Shown one piece after another: positions 36,091 through 48,670 of a stretch of DNA of 64,000 bases. The notes under the pieces are model-generated. The model did not search any database and had not been told where the DNA came from. It was given only the letters and a program-made list of their open reading frames with translations. The number at the start of each line of letters is the position of its first letter. Within the stretch, counting starts at the first letter, position 1. The DNA comes from Trichobilharzia regenti (lineage: Eukaryota > Platyhelminthes > Trematoda > Strigeidida > Schistosomatidae). The translations under genes were made by a program, and so were the position numbers. Location of the stretch: the NCBI GenBank assembly GCA_944472135.2, contig OX235268.1, forward strand, positions 12,778,589-12,842,588, written 5' to 3'.

Positions 36091-38426
36091 CATTTTAGCG
36101 CGCCTGGCACAGTCAACTTCATTGGCGAATATATTTCCTCACATTTGATCAAGTGCTCCTCACTAATCAAACCCGAATCCCTATAAGCTAACTATTCGAA
36201 ATATTTTCAGGTTATTTTCAAGGTGACATGATGTCAGTTTCCAAAAGAATTTTGGAATAAGAAGGTGTCTTTCAGAAGGTGCTGTTATAAAACTGATAAA
36301 CAGAGTTTCCAATTGAAACAAAACAAAACAAGATCAGTACGAAGTTTATTTATTGTGGAATAGATCAATCAATTATAACTGTACTTTGATAGTCGATGAC
36401 CGTAAACAGACTTCGCTCAAACCGTTGGTATGCTCTATGAAAATACATCATGGTGAAAAAGTATTTGAGATCATTACTGAAAATTATTTAAACATTTAGG
36501 TCGAATCTAAGTCAATAATTTATTTATTCAATCCTCGTCCCGTCTTTTAAGTTTCAGCTTTCTTTGTATTTTAATTGTTATTCACTTAAGTGTTTGTCCA
36601 TATTACCAATTTCACATTATCTCAATGACTTTTAAGTTAATGTCCGTTTTTCTGATTCATTTCAAGTCAGTATTTAATAATTCCCATGACACATTTTAAA
36701 GACTGCGACTTTTACGAGTTATTATTTCACCTCTATTTACAACAAACGTTACACAGGAGGTGGCATCAAGTGGTGAATTCTTTGAACTACAAATCGCTAA
36801 TAATTAACTTAATTTAAGAATTAACAATCCGTCCACGCGTTGTCACATATGAACGTTTGTTCGAACAATGACTAGTGAAAGTATCTTATTCTATAACGTC
36901 ACATAATCAAATTCATTTCATTCGAAAAGTAACAGAAGGATTTCAGAAAATGCCTAGCTATAATGATTTATGTTTTGTTTAGTTGTCGTTAATACTATTC
37001 CGTAAGTATTTTCACAGAGTAATCACTTAGCTTAACAACCAAGGAATATGAAGAATGGTTTGATAGTTAATACAGTGGAACGCAAGTGAAGTGAAAAGTT
37101 TGGTAATTGTGTGGATAGTTTCAATGAAGTCTGCTCTGATGAACTTTAAGTCATTAGTTTAGACATACCACAAGTCACTGTAATGCTTACTAAACTGAAT
37201 CATATTCAGAGGAATAAAACAAAGCATGAAGGAGACAACTTTAATGGTACAATGATGAACTGTTTTTTGGCCACATGGGACTTGTGACTATTTTTTCAGT
37301 GGGTGATGAATCTAATCTGCATCAACCTACCTGTTTAGAGAATAATTATTCAGAAAATAGGCTTAATAATAGGATTATTACTGAATTACTAAGTACTACC
37401 AATTCTAGACATTTATACACCTCTACCAGTCACATTTGTACTGATAGTTTTCTAGGATTGTCGATTATTGAGAGAAAGCGTATTGTATTTCTCTTGTCAT
37501 TTCATGTTATGCGAAGGCCAGTGTAGCATTTCTTATGACTGATGAAATGTGTTTTTTGGAAATGTAGTTGACCTTGCGTTATTTTGATGTTGTATGTATG
37601 GTGCTCGTTTAACTGACAGATGCGATCATGTTGGTTTCAGTGCAATGCTTTATCAGATGTTTTCGGTATTCCATCGAACATTTCATTATTATTTTTAATG
37701 AAAGGCGGAATGCAACAAGGGCGGTTGGTGCTTGTTCGTTTTTGAAAGTGGACATCTAATGATGGATTTGTAAAATATGTAATTAGTCAATATCTCCCTT
37801 CTGTTATCTTAAACATACATTCTGAATATTCCAGTGTCTAGATCTCTTATGCATAATCTTTGAGAAAGACACCTCAGAAACAAACGTTAGTATCTTGCTC
37901 TCCTTGTGAATTCGATCCCTACAAACAGGGTACTGTTTGATTTCTGTATTGATATATGCACTGTTGATCACTGAACAGTCGAAACTTGTTACATTCATTC
38001 AGTAGCTAAGTGATAGTGCTGCTGGTCAAGTTCCCTCAAAGTCATGTAATCATTAGCTACATAAAAAACACATCTTTCTATATATACTTTAGTTCCTAGT
38101 GGGTTGAAGTTTGTTGGTCAAACTGCTTTATTCATGATAGGCCTTCCAAAATATCTTCTATCGTGACATTTCTTCACCATTCCTCTTGGATAATACTTAT
38201 TTTGCGTTTAAAATCCAGTGTCCGTTCAACGTTGATTCTGTAATCTCAGAAATCAAAAACTTTGGTATATATTGATAATAAAATAAGTTCGCACCACATT
38301 TCGTCCTACTTTGCTTCAAATGACTCATTTCTGTTTTCATTGTAACATAATGAATGATTTACATTCTTTTCGTATTGGACCATCAGTTTTTTAAAGGCTC
38401 CTTTCTTCAAACAAACTGACACTCAC
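36091..38426. other. Intron-like AT-rich sequence
   Basis: No transposon recognised. A minus-strand site near 37817 has AG-AAT-GTATGT, a 3-nt gap like those in the plus-strand cassettes, but alone it carries little weight. Confidence 0.25.
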
Positions 38427-38441
38427 CGCTATACGTGGTAT
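38427..38441 (-). CDS. Candidate 15-nt micro-exon
   Basis: Minus strand: acceptor AATTCTGTTTACAG (strong), exon ATACCACGTATAGCG, donor GTGAGTGTC (strong). Fifteen nucleotides preserve frame. In phase 1 it reads Thr-Thr-Tyr-Ser with G left over and no stop. It has the best splice signals of the minus-strand set. Ser/Thr-rich micro-exons fit secreted, glycosylated MEG products, but that is inference from the family. Confidence 0.5.
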
Positions 38442-41400
38442 CTGTAAACAGAATTTGTGAACACCTTTTGAAATCCATTCTGTCATGCATGCAAAAATAA
38501 ATCAATATTCAATGCAAATCAACTTGCATCTTCGTTGGCATATTGTCACTCCAATTGTGAAGGGTTGTATTCGTTGGAACATAGAGAAGATTTTAGAGGT
38601 TTGTGGTTTTATTTAGTATGACCATTACAAGGATGGTAATCTGAGTTTCTGTACTGAACCACTTAAGATAGCTAGGTTAATACTCCACTGACTAAATCTG
38701 TACTAGCTGTATATGACTATGGAATACCTACCTGGTAGTGAGTAATACATATTATATCTAAGACATCCAGAGGGATAAACAAGAATAGAGTTATCGACTG
38801 AAAAGAGAATCGTTTGAGTAACACGTGAAATCTACAACAGAGTATTTCTATGCCATTCAGTACCAAAATTGACGAAATCGAAACAGATAATCACAAGTTT
38901 TGAAGCGTCTGCTTGCATTTCGCCAAAATATTTATTGCCATGCGTAGGTGAAATACAATCGAGGCTTCTACGAAAACATATGAGTCTACTGTTCGCAAAA
39001 GAACTGGTTTCAACAAAGAAATTGCAAATGAACTGGAACATGTGTAGATACCACCTAGAATCTAAAAGATGAAAACTCCAACCGAAACGGCAGAACACAG
39101 TATTATTACAGATATATGAGTCAAGAGTCTACAATATACCAGAATCACACTTCACATAGATTGTCGGTATTGTACTTCTTTTTCTTCCTTTCCCGTCTTC
39201 CGTTTTGTTCCATGGGTGTCATGCATTTCGTTTCTTCACCAATAATTCATTGTCCTTGCAATTATCGTACAAATTCATATCTGTATCAACGTAATACTCA
39301 TAAATCCCCTCAGTACAACACCCAACAAAGCGTCTTAGTGGACTGTAAACACTCTACAAAGTATACGTTTTATTGAAATATGCGACCGTTGTTACCTTCT
39401 CGTGATACAGAACTCAAATTTTAGAGATTGAATAATTATCCATGTTACGTAATATGAAATGAAGCATAGTAACATGTCTAAAAATGTTAGTGGTCAAACA
39501 GAGCATACAATTATATTTACACAGGTCGCACAGGATTTTTTTATGTTTTGGTATATCTGTCATTTTCACTCCAATCAGTGATTCAAAACACACGTTGATA
39601 TTCTTGAATCTGGGGAATTATAAAGCGATAAGGAGAAACTATTTCAACACTACTGTTAGATGGCCAAGAACCCTTCAAATTCAAAGTAAATTCTATGCAA
39701 AAATGAATAAAACGAAAATCAAGCTATGAAAATGCCTGAGAATAATAAAAAATATTCAGAACAGGGTTGGGTCGAAATTCCAGCAGCGAGATTCAAACAC
39801 GTTAAACACGTATGTGAAATCATCAAACGACGGTAAACAGATGCACTGAAATTCCAAGCAAACCAACGAAAACGATTAATATTCATTAATTGTATTACGT
39901 CATCTAACTTACTAACTCAATCTTAATTTAGTTGCTGTCCAATTAACTTTGTTTCTATATTAGATCATTCTTTTATTACCTGATCAATTATCTAATTTTG
40001 ACAAACCTCATGTACACACACACACTCAAATAATTATATATAAATGCGATTGTACAGCTATGTGAATGAATTCGCCGAAAAGAGTCTCTTCGCTGAACGT
40101 CTTCTCTTTTTAATATTCATTAAGTCAACAGAATATATACAAACATCACGACAAAGAAATAGAACTACAGCAGAAAGGATTGTAATTAAAAAGTAAGATG
40201 AAATCTCTAATTTAACTAGAAATATTATGCGCTGTCAGCCTCGGTACACATCTCATTATACACAAATGAAAATCTACTTGTATTGATAAACATATTCAAT
40301 GCAAATTACTGTTTGGGCAACCACATTTAATTACTACTTGAACACAGTTATCTACAATTGACGTTCTAAAGAGTTCAATATATTTCAATTTCAGATTAAA
40401 TCCGAGTGAGCCTGCAGACGAAACCGCGTTCTACATACAGAAAAAATAATTTCATAATGAACGTGTTATTAATTGTCAGTTTCGATCCATCTATACATTT
40501 AAGAATGTGAAAGCGTGAGGCCGGAAATTTCTCAGTGATTAATTCACCATCTTGCCTATCATAGTTTTGTTATTATTAAACTGTGGAACGATGAATTTTG
40601 AGAACCTGATGCTGACCGAATGAACACAGCACTTCTTGATTGTTTATTGACAGTAGAAATGTGATTGACACTTATATGATTCACGGATGATCACCAGGGG
40701 TAAATGAGATATTTTTATACTTGAAATTTCAGAATTCTTTGAATATATTTTGATTATTAAATTTACAGGCTCGTGAAGAGGTATATTATCGAATAACTCA
40801 GGAGATGACATTTACAAACAACATTCAGCAACTACTATTCTCACAAGAAATATCAACAGAACAAACCTTAAATGAGAAATGTTTCTTAACATAACTGATT
40901 TGAAACCTTGTAAAATCACGACCATTTGCATTTTAATGAGTGCTCACGCGTCAAACAAGGGTTATTATGTTCACACACATAATGTCAGTAGTAAACGTCA
41001 TTAGTGGCCTGCATAAATTGCCAAGTGAAAGGATCTTGAATTCAAAAGGTATTAGACTTTGAAAAAAGATGGGCGAAGTGCACTACTTCTATAGGATGAA
41101 GAAGTGTTTCCAGTATGAAGCTTTCATTTTGATGAATGAATAATTGGCTACTGAGTGGATTCCAGCATCAATGATTTATATTTTTGGAATATATCAATAC
41201 CACTTTCACACAAAATACGCCATGCTGTTTTTGAATTCTTGAGGGAGATTAGTTGTTTTCAATGTTAAATAAAAGGGTTTGGATAGTGAATGTGTTTCAT
41301 AGAAGTGAATATAATGAATAGAGACTGCTGATTTGAATGACTTACGGAAATCATTTGATATGCAAATAAGATGGTTCTCACTGGAAAAAGAAATACATTT

Positions 41401-41860
41401 GTGGACCTACTAACTGATAGCTATACATGCTTCAGTGGTTCGCTGTTTCTCTCCAGTCACAAATCATTCTTAGCAGCAAAAGAAGTGATCCCCAGAAATA
41501 CTACGTTTAGCCACTTAAAATCAATATCACTGGTTCTCCTCAAAAATTGACTCATGAAGTCAGTTTTGTTCATTTCAGCGCTTATTTTTCACGTTTCGCG
41601 AATATACATTTTTCTTTAGATATATTTTGACTTCTTTTTTGTTCTACAAAAAATTGAAGTTTCAACTAGATAAAACTATTTAGAATAGTTTTTATACCTC
41701 TTAACGTGAATAAGTTGTAAACTGAGAGTTCTACTGCTAATCGAATAGGAGGGCGTGCCCAGTAGACTTACTTTTACTCTGTCACAAAATTCGGTTGACA
41801 TTTCAATGAAAATGAATGAAATTTGCATCAATTGAGCACAGAAGTGTATCTCACTTCTAC
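38442..41860. other. No gene supported
   Basis: AT-rich sequence between the 15-nt exon candidate and the gypsy remnant. Short frames at 38832-39376 show no splice or family support. Confidence 0.25.
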
Positions 41861-42119
41861 TGTATGTTAGACGAGAAAAGCAAATTGAGCGATCCATGAG
41901 CGCAATGGTTTGAAAAGTTCATGTGGAGTCCTCAAAAATAAACTTTTCCAATTTTTACTACTATGTAAGAAATGAACATATTGTACATCACTTTGTTTTA
42001 ACCATAAACTCTGTACTTTGAACTTGACCTCGGGTTTTGAATAAATATATAGTTCTGGCTCCGACTCTCCGTCTTCTCCATCATCCCAACTGCCATCGAT
42101 CAATTTAATCACCTGCTTA

Positions 42120-42420
42120 CTATCTCAAATTTTTGCAGGAGCACCGTAGTTTCTTCCTACTTACTTTGGTCGACCTCCGGTAACGTCAACATTGGAGAAT
42201 TACTACTGGAGCAGTCTTTCCGCAGCACCTGGAGTCTATTACGTTTATTGTGGATTTTGGATCTTTGTAAACCCAAGTAACGAAACTTTAATATATTCTT
42301 CTCGTAACTAAACTGATTTGATATTTTATTTTCTATTTGAATTTGGGATACTAAACTAACAGAGTGAAAGGTTCACCACAATAATTGGTGAGCCCGTTTC
42401 GAACCTTTTTTTCGATAGTT
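42120..42420 (+). mobile_element. Probable LTR end / leader of a Ty3/gypsy element
   Basis: Sits directly 5' of the gag remnant. It ends with GGTTCACCACA followed by AATTGGTGAGCCCGTTTCG, which looks like an LTR terminus CA and a primer-binding-site-like TGGTGAGCCC. No matching 3' LTR was found by eye, so the LTR boundary is uncertain. Confidence 0.4.
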
Positions 42421-42537
42421 AACTCGTTTTGAACATTTTTGTTGCTATTTTGGCCTTATAAACTAGCATTGCTTTAATTTTTGTTACCGCAAGTTTTGCT
42501 ATTTTGCATATCTCTATACTAAAATATTTTTTGACAA

Positions 42538-43440
42538 TGGCTCCATCAAACGTACCACTGTTGCTGAAGAAGGTAATGAAGGCGAAGAGACACAGAACTC
42601 TGCTGTTAACGCCTTGCCGGACTTAAGACTACCTCAATTTGATCTGGCTGAAACCACGTGTCTGGTTCACAATCATTGAACAGTTGTTTGCAGCTCGAGG
42701 TATTACGTAGCAGATTGCCATGTATGGTTGCGTATTAGCAGCAATACCCATGGAAGTACTACGAGAGGTTATCGATGTCATAGACAGCAAACCTACAGAC
42801 TCTCAATATTGCATGGAGGATTTAATCAAACAAAATCCCTACAAAAAACCAATGCCTGAAAAGACTCTCAATATGACAAACTAAAAGCTGCAATTATCCA
42901 GCGGACCACCCTCTCCGATGAGAAACGCATACAACAACTACTTACTTCGTGTGATCTAGGTACAAAAAAGGCATCCTAACTACTTAGACATATGCGTCAG
43001 TTGATTGGATCACACAAAGTAGATTAGTTAATTCTAAGTCAGATGTTCTTACAACATATACCACAAAACGTTCAACAAATCCTAACAATATCTTCTAGGA
43101 CGACAGACCTTGAAGAATTAGCTAAGATGGCAGACGATATCATGGATATGTTATCAAATAATGGCATAAATAGCGTGTCTACAGAGGTAGTACCACCAAG
43201 CCCTTCCACATCTATGAAGGACGCACCAATGTTTTGGTTACTTTCCTAGTTAACATCTCAAATGCAAGGCTTACGACTGGAAGTGTCTGAGCTTCGAGCA
43301 CAAAGGAACCAGTCACATACGGTATACAAGCAACGGCGATCAAGATCTAGACGACGTTCTAAGACACCGTCTCAAAGCCGTAACATTTGTTGGTATCATA
43401 GGAGGTATGGGCATAATGCCCAGTGCCAACAGCAAATAAG
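42538..43440 (+). pseudogene. Ty3/gypsy retrotransposon gag remnant
   Basis: Starts MAPSNVPLLLKK. Broken frames read, in order, WFTIIEQLFAARGI and AAIPMEVLREVID (the capsid-like gag core of gypsy elements), then QMFLQHIPQNVQQIL (43041), DLEELAKMADDIMDML, a basic stretch RRSRSRRRSKT and a zinc-knuckle-like CWYHRRYGHNAQC (43390). Several stops and frameshifts interrupt it, and protease and polymerase are absent. In schistosomes Boudicca- and Saci-type elements have this organisation; which one cannot be decided here. Confidence 0.75.
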
Positions 43441-43512
43441 CACATAATTTTTTTGCATTTTTATTGTCTTCGACATTATTGTTAAGTCGAAGAGCATCTT
43501 TTAATACCTACT

Positions 43513-43703
43513 GTTAGGAACGTTTACTGATTGGTTGGGATAAATTCACTTATTATTGGTGACGTTTATTTGTTTGCGATCGATTCATCCACCTTATGAG
43601 AGGTAGAGGATGACTGAGTTTATGCATTTTAGACAAACATTATGAACGTGGAATTATGTCGGCTTTAGTGAGTCAACTACCTGTTTGATATTCAAACTAA
43701 TTT
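43513..43703 (+). mobile_element. Possible LTR fragment
   Basis: Begins TGTTAGGAACGTTTACTG, an LTR-like TGTT start, right after the gag remnant, and stops at the SINE insertion. No second copy in the window, so this is a guess from position. Confidence 0.2.
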
Positions 43704-43891
43704 ATTTTTATTTTTTTAAATTTTTGATTACAGCTAAATTCCACACTGTATTTTTTGTGCAAGTATGGAATGTTCAGCGTGAACATCGGTAGCCTAAATT
43801 TCGCAGGTCGACCATAGATATCAGGTGTGTGTCAGTGTGGGCTCGAACCACGGTAAGCGAGAGTCCTAACCACTTTGCCACCGACGCACAA
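43704..43891 (-). mobile_element. tRNA-derived SINE, copy 4, head deletion
   Basis: Reverse copy with A tail at 43704 and head at 43891. The segment between A and B boxes is shortened by about 14 bases relative to the other copies (GAACCACGG joins directly to TAAGCGAGAGTCC), so the tRNA-like fold is lost. Confidence 0.85.
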
Positions 43892-44599
43892 GGACAAGCG
43901 GTTTTGCTGCGCATCTCTAGAGTGACGTCGAACAAAATAGTTGTCACTCTGAAGCAATTTATAAATGCAAAAATTTCTATTCATAATGAGAACTTCGAAA
44001 CAACCACTTGGTTTCATAATGACTATATGAAGATTTTTACGTATTGTTTTGAAGGCTTTCAAATTTCAAAGGAGGTATCGTTACATTTTACATCAGCCAA
44101 CCTTTGAGCTATATCCACCAACATGTATTTAATGAACCTCAATCTTGATCAGGTGCTGGATAGCTAAATCTGTAAGACGCATGAAAGAAACAAGGAAGTT
44201 TTACCTAGGGAAGGCGTCTTTGTATTGCCCAGTGGGTTGTACGATATGGAAAGTAATGATAAATTAGCTATTGCAGTGTATACTGCAAGATTGCTGGTGG
44301 TTGCAACCACGGATCCTGCAGTTCCACCAAATTTGTGCATGTCTTCATTTTTCCAACGCGTACAATTTTAATAAAATCTTTCATGCATCGACGCAGTAAG
44401 CAAGTATCCCTCACGACTTTTCCTCGCAATTTCAGATAATTGGTCTTCTAAGACACATAATTTGACATATTCGGCTGGTGGTTACAAAACTAAACATGTA
44501 AAAATTGAGTCAGGTGTAATTTGAGTTTTTCACACATATTAATTCTGAGATGAGACGATATGTCTGCTCCGTCGCTAGACATATCTGAAACACAGAATA

Positions 44600-45574
44600 G
44601 AACTAATGTTTGTATCCCATCTAAACGTATCCGTAACACACTCCAGTGCTGTAACTTGAATTTTGTAGAATACCTCAAGACTGAGGGGTCAACAAATACA
44701 TTTTCGTGTTTTGAAGCAAGTTTTCAATGGTGCACACGCCAATATTGACTTCACAATGGAACACGAAAGTGACGGAAAAATTCACTTCCTCGACATAGCC
44801 ATGGAACGCCTAGAAGACGGTGGTCTTCAAAAGTCAATTTATCGAAAGCCCACATGGAAAGGACAATACCTGCATTTTAATAGCTTTTGTCCACGTAGCT
44901 TTAAACGGGGTCTGGTCAAAACTTTGTACTATAGAGCGAGGAGAATATGCTCTACAGAGAAACTAGAAGAGGAGTTTGAGTTACTTGAAAATATATTGAA
45001 GAGAAATGGGTATCCTCAAAGGTTCATCAACAAGTATGGAAGATCTGAAGTCAAAAGAGTAAAACAAATCACAGTGGAAAAAAAGCCAGTCTACCTTCAG
45101 CTTGATTACGAAGGTGAAAATATTGCAGCGATGATCAACAGAAGGCTGAGTACATCACTAGCCATAGTGTATCCTGCAGCTAAGCTCGTTCCCGTCTATC
45201 GAACAACTTGCTCTTTGGTGCAATCAAAAATCGATAGATATCCTTCTCATGTTACCTCCAACTGTGTATACAAATTTACATGTATCTGCAGGAGCAGTTA
45301 CATTGGAAGGACAGAAAGAAGGGCATATCTACGATTTTCAGAACATGTACCAAAAAGCTTACGTCTAAAGGGAACAAATGCTTTAAATAGTGCCATCACC
45401 AGGCATCTTCTCGACACGGGTCATGAGGTGGACGTTGAAAAGTCGTTCAAAATTATCAATAAGCAAAATAGCTCCATTCTCCTTAAGTTTGCTGAAGCCA
45501 TTTCCATCAAGCGCATGAAACCTGATTTATGCGTCCAGAAAGAAGCGGTTATCAGCCTTTCTTTGCCCTGGTAA
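44600..45574 (+). CDS. Penelope-like element 1: RT thumb plus GIY-YIG endonuclease
   Basis: A 287-codon frame (44711-45574) encodes the C-terminal half of a PLE. Early residues carry IHFLDIAMERLEDGG and SIYRKPTWKGQY, the block after the RT palm. A middle linker follows with long basic stretches. Then come the GIY-YIG-type endonuclease features: CVYKFTC, a second Cys, SYIGRTERR, RFSEH, a TRHLLDTGH segment and EAISIK. Upstream, to about 44600, homologous sequence continues in another frame (a decayed YVDDTF equivalent near 44698-44710), so the palm is lost and the element is 5' truncated. The retained frame is remarkably clean beside the other debris. The product would be an endonuclease fragment, not a functional RT. 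Confidence 0.85.
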
Positions 45575-45835
45575 CTGGATAATTTCACCTCTCTTTCCTC
45601 CGAATGTGAAATGCTAAAAGTTTCCATTGTTTTTGATTATTATTGTTCGGAATAGTGGTTAATTTTGCATATTTATATATGTATATATTTTTAGTGTATG
45701 CGTATATTGATCGATTGATTTTTGTTTAAACTGAACTCTGTGCAAGTATGTTAAAATTGTTGTTGTAGATATATTTAATAATGTCTTTGCCATGTAAGCA
45801 GCTGACGAGAAGGCAACGAAATAAATGATGGTACC
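45575..45835 (+). mobile_element. 3' tail of Penelope-like element 1
   Basis: About 260 bases after the stop. Contains CAGCTGACGAGAAGGCAACG then AAAT: a CUGACGA and a CGAAA box 9 bases apart, as expected for the hammerhead that PLE long-terminal-like repeats carry, but stem II has only one pair. Call of a decayed ribozyme is weak. Confidence 0.3.
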
Positions 45836-48661
45836 ATTTTATTCTGCTAAAACTGTAGTTCTTGCATTGTTCAAATTCATTAAGGGGAATAAATGTATGA
45901 AATAAAGAATTGAGTTATCATTAGTAATTACGATTGTGTCAGGGTAGATGTGTTATTCTTTGCCAGCATTGGTTTTTGACCTTCATTGTTGTTTCGTCCT
46001 GCACTAGAGATATTTAAAGTGACTTATATCTACTGTCTCACCCCATAACATATCTCATGGAATGGCATACAAAGCCTTATCAGAACAAACATGGGAATCA
46101 AGAAATAAGATCTGACTTCAAATTATACGCCCACTAAATCTAATCTACTTCATGTTGGAAAATTATAAGTTTTTGAAGATAATCGCATACACCGAACGCA
46201 TTCATTCAATATATAGGATGTAAATCACGTATATACTGATTTAATATTGGTCAATTCACCATTTAAAGTATTTGTTGAGGGATGTGATTTGGAATAAATC
46301 AAACTCCTGAAATGAAACTACAGAAACTAAACTGAATCATACCTTTGAAATAAATCCTGTACATTGGATTCAGTCTAAAACCCTTTAGTACTACTCCAAT
46401 AAGCGACTATGTTGATAATTATTTACATCTACTGCACGGCTTTGTACGTGCAATATAATGTGACAAGTCGTTCCAGCAATTGCCGACTTCCATTTCAAAA
46501 CATGAAATTTGTCATTAGAGTTGCTGAAATGATGTAGTCATGGTGCGAACAGGTTTACCAGTGAATTACTCATGTACCAGGAAATGTTTATGTAGTATCA
46601 ATACCAAATCTTTTAAAATTAATTCAGACTGGTCTGAATTCTCAAAAATAAATGGTGTTTATTTCATTCGAATAGAACAAGAACTATTGAATGGTTTGAA
46701 ATTTTTATGCCATGTCTGATAAAGATACTTCTACCATGTTTATTAAATGATGTTGAAATCAGAATCAGCTGAAATTCACGTCAAGTAGATAAACTGTTAA
46801 CTTACAGAACCCTTCAAAGTAAAATATAAAATTGAAAGTATACTATGTGTAGTTCATGAAGAGAATCAAAATGTAGGATACATATGTCTGTCACTGACAA
46901 TTCAAGTTTGAACTTGTTCTCATTCGATATCGTCCATTTACATTTGACAGTAATACAACAACAAACAAATAAATACCAACATTTCGGACATTCAGTCGGC
47001 AAGATCTTTCTCCACACTTCTTGTTTAATACTGTTTTTCCATAAGTCAGCATTTGGACATAATCATATCTTAATATCTGAATAATATGTTATGTATTTAA
47101 TGAATTATTGAAGGACTGAATACCCTTAGCATCAAAATGACGTTAATTCCTTGTCTTTTATGTGCAGCTGTTGAAATAACAGCTATGTTGAGTTCGTCAA
47201 CAAGTACAAATTATGAGCTTAATAAAAAGAACAAAGGGATTTTACATCATGATATATCAAACAAATCCAGATAAAAACAAACTGAAAATAGAATTTCCTC
47301 TCACAGGAACGTGATTACATCAAATATTTCTGAACATCAATGAGATTAAGTTGGCGTGTCGCAGAATACAATATGTGATATATAAAGATATCAGAGGTAA
47401 CAGATCCTGTAGGTGTTCACGATTAGCGAAGAATTATGAAGTTTATTTCAGATAATGAGATTTGACAGAGTCTTGATTAGAATTAGTCGTCACCCCACTG
47501 AAATGATGACTGAAAGTTAACTATTTTATATCAAAATCAGCAAAATGCCTGAAATACAGTGGACTGTGATTTGGAATTGAAACACATTCACCAGTCTTCT
47601 TTGCAATACAGCTCCTCGAATTAATGCACTCAAATGCGCTTAACCCACATCCTCGAGTATTACGTTATGTGATGTCCAGCCTCAGACTTATTTACACTGC
47701 CGAATTATAAAAATATGTTGCAAATTTTTGTGGAATCAAATAACTACCAATTTATCCGGGAACCAAATAAATAACATCATAAGGTTTTTGTGAAAATTTC
47801 ATTCAGGTAAGCTGCTGAAGAAACTATTTTACACCATGAGCCTAATTAATTGCTCAGAATGATAATAAGTCACTAACTTTCCGAATTTCATTGTATAAAT
47901 TCAGCGTTTCTCTTCTTTATTTATAGGCTGAAGGCCTCTTTTGTCTAATTTAGGCGAAGTAGTACAATTCACAACATACATTTCAACGACTTTGTAGTCA
48001 ACCAGATGGGCGAAACCAGAACACAAATCATCCGAGCATAAGAGTTTAATTAGGTGCAAATGAATTATTCGGTGAGAATCCTATACACTTGAGGAAAAAG
48101 CTTAGAGACTGCAGTGCATACAGGGACGCACAATCGCATAATACGATGAAATAGTGCTACAAAAGGAACTGGAAATATTACTGGCTTCAAAATCAAAATA
48201 TCAGAAATAATGGAATTCAATAAAGGATAGTGGAAAGATGTGTGAGTGCCTTGATGTGACAGAGCTCGATACATTATCAACAAATGGTACTGTATTCAAT
48301 ATCATTTCATCGAAAAATCTCACTGTACTAGACAATTACTTCGGTGTGATCTTATACTAAGACGTTCAATGAAATATCAGTTATTTTGTTGAAGAAGTTC
48401 TAGATAACGCAGTCGAATTTCGAGATGTATATTGCTTTGAATTTCTGAAAACTGTAGGGTAATTATAAATAACTGAATTATGATCTGGTCTGTTGAATGG
48501 TGAAACATACTGTATGACATTCACATGAATATATCGTCAGTCAGGCCCAACGTCACACATCTTTACTTCAGTGTGCTATTGAGGAACTGATCTGCAGTTG
48601 ATATCGTTTCATGATAAGATTTTTATTCGAAAACCAAATGAGTGCCATTTCTTCTACTCAC
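45836..48661. other. Intron-like AT-rich sequence
   Basis: No element recognised. Short frames on both strands at 46814-47084 are shadows of one another with no support. Confidence 0.25.
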
Positions 48662-48670
48662 CATTACAAA
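48662..48670 (-). CDS. Candidate 9-nt micro-exon
   Basis: Minus strand: acceptor CTCATCTCAATATAG, exon TTTGTAATG, donor GTGAGTAGA. Length is 3n, and in the phase inherited from exon 1 it reads Cys-Asn with one base left over, so it is symmetric phase 1 like the neighbours. Acceptor and donor both look good; the short length means chance is not excluded. Confidence 0.42.

Noticed and set aside
39902..39921. Minus-strand 9-nt exon candidate ATTGAGTTA before GTAAGT
   Set aside because: Acceptor poor and the phase required by exon 1 gives a TGA stop.
43832..44107. Short frames on both strands near 43.8-44.1 kb
   Set aside because: They begin inside the SINE head and run into AT-rich flank; no coding evidence.
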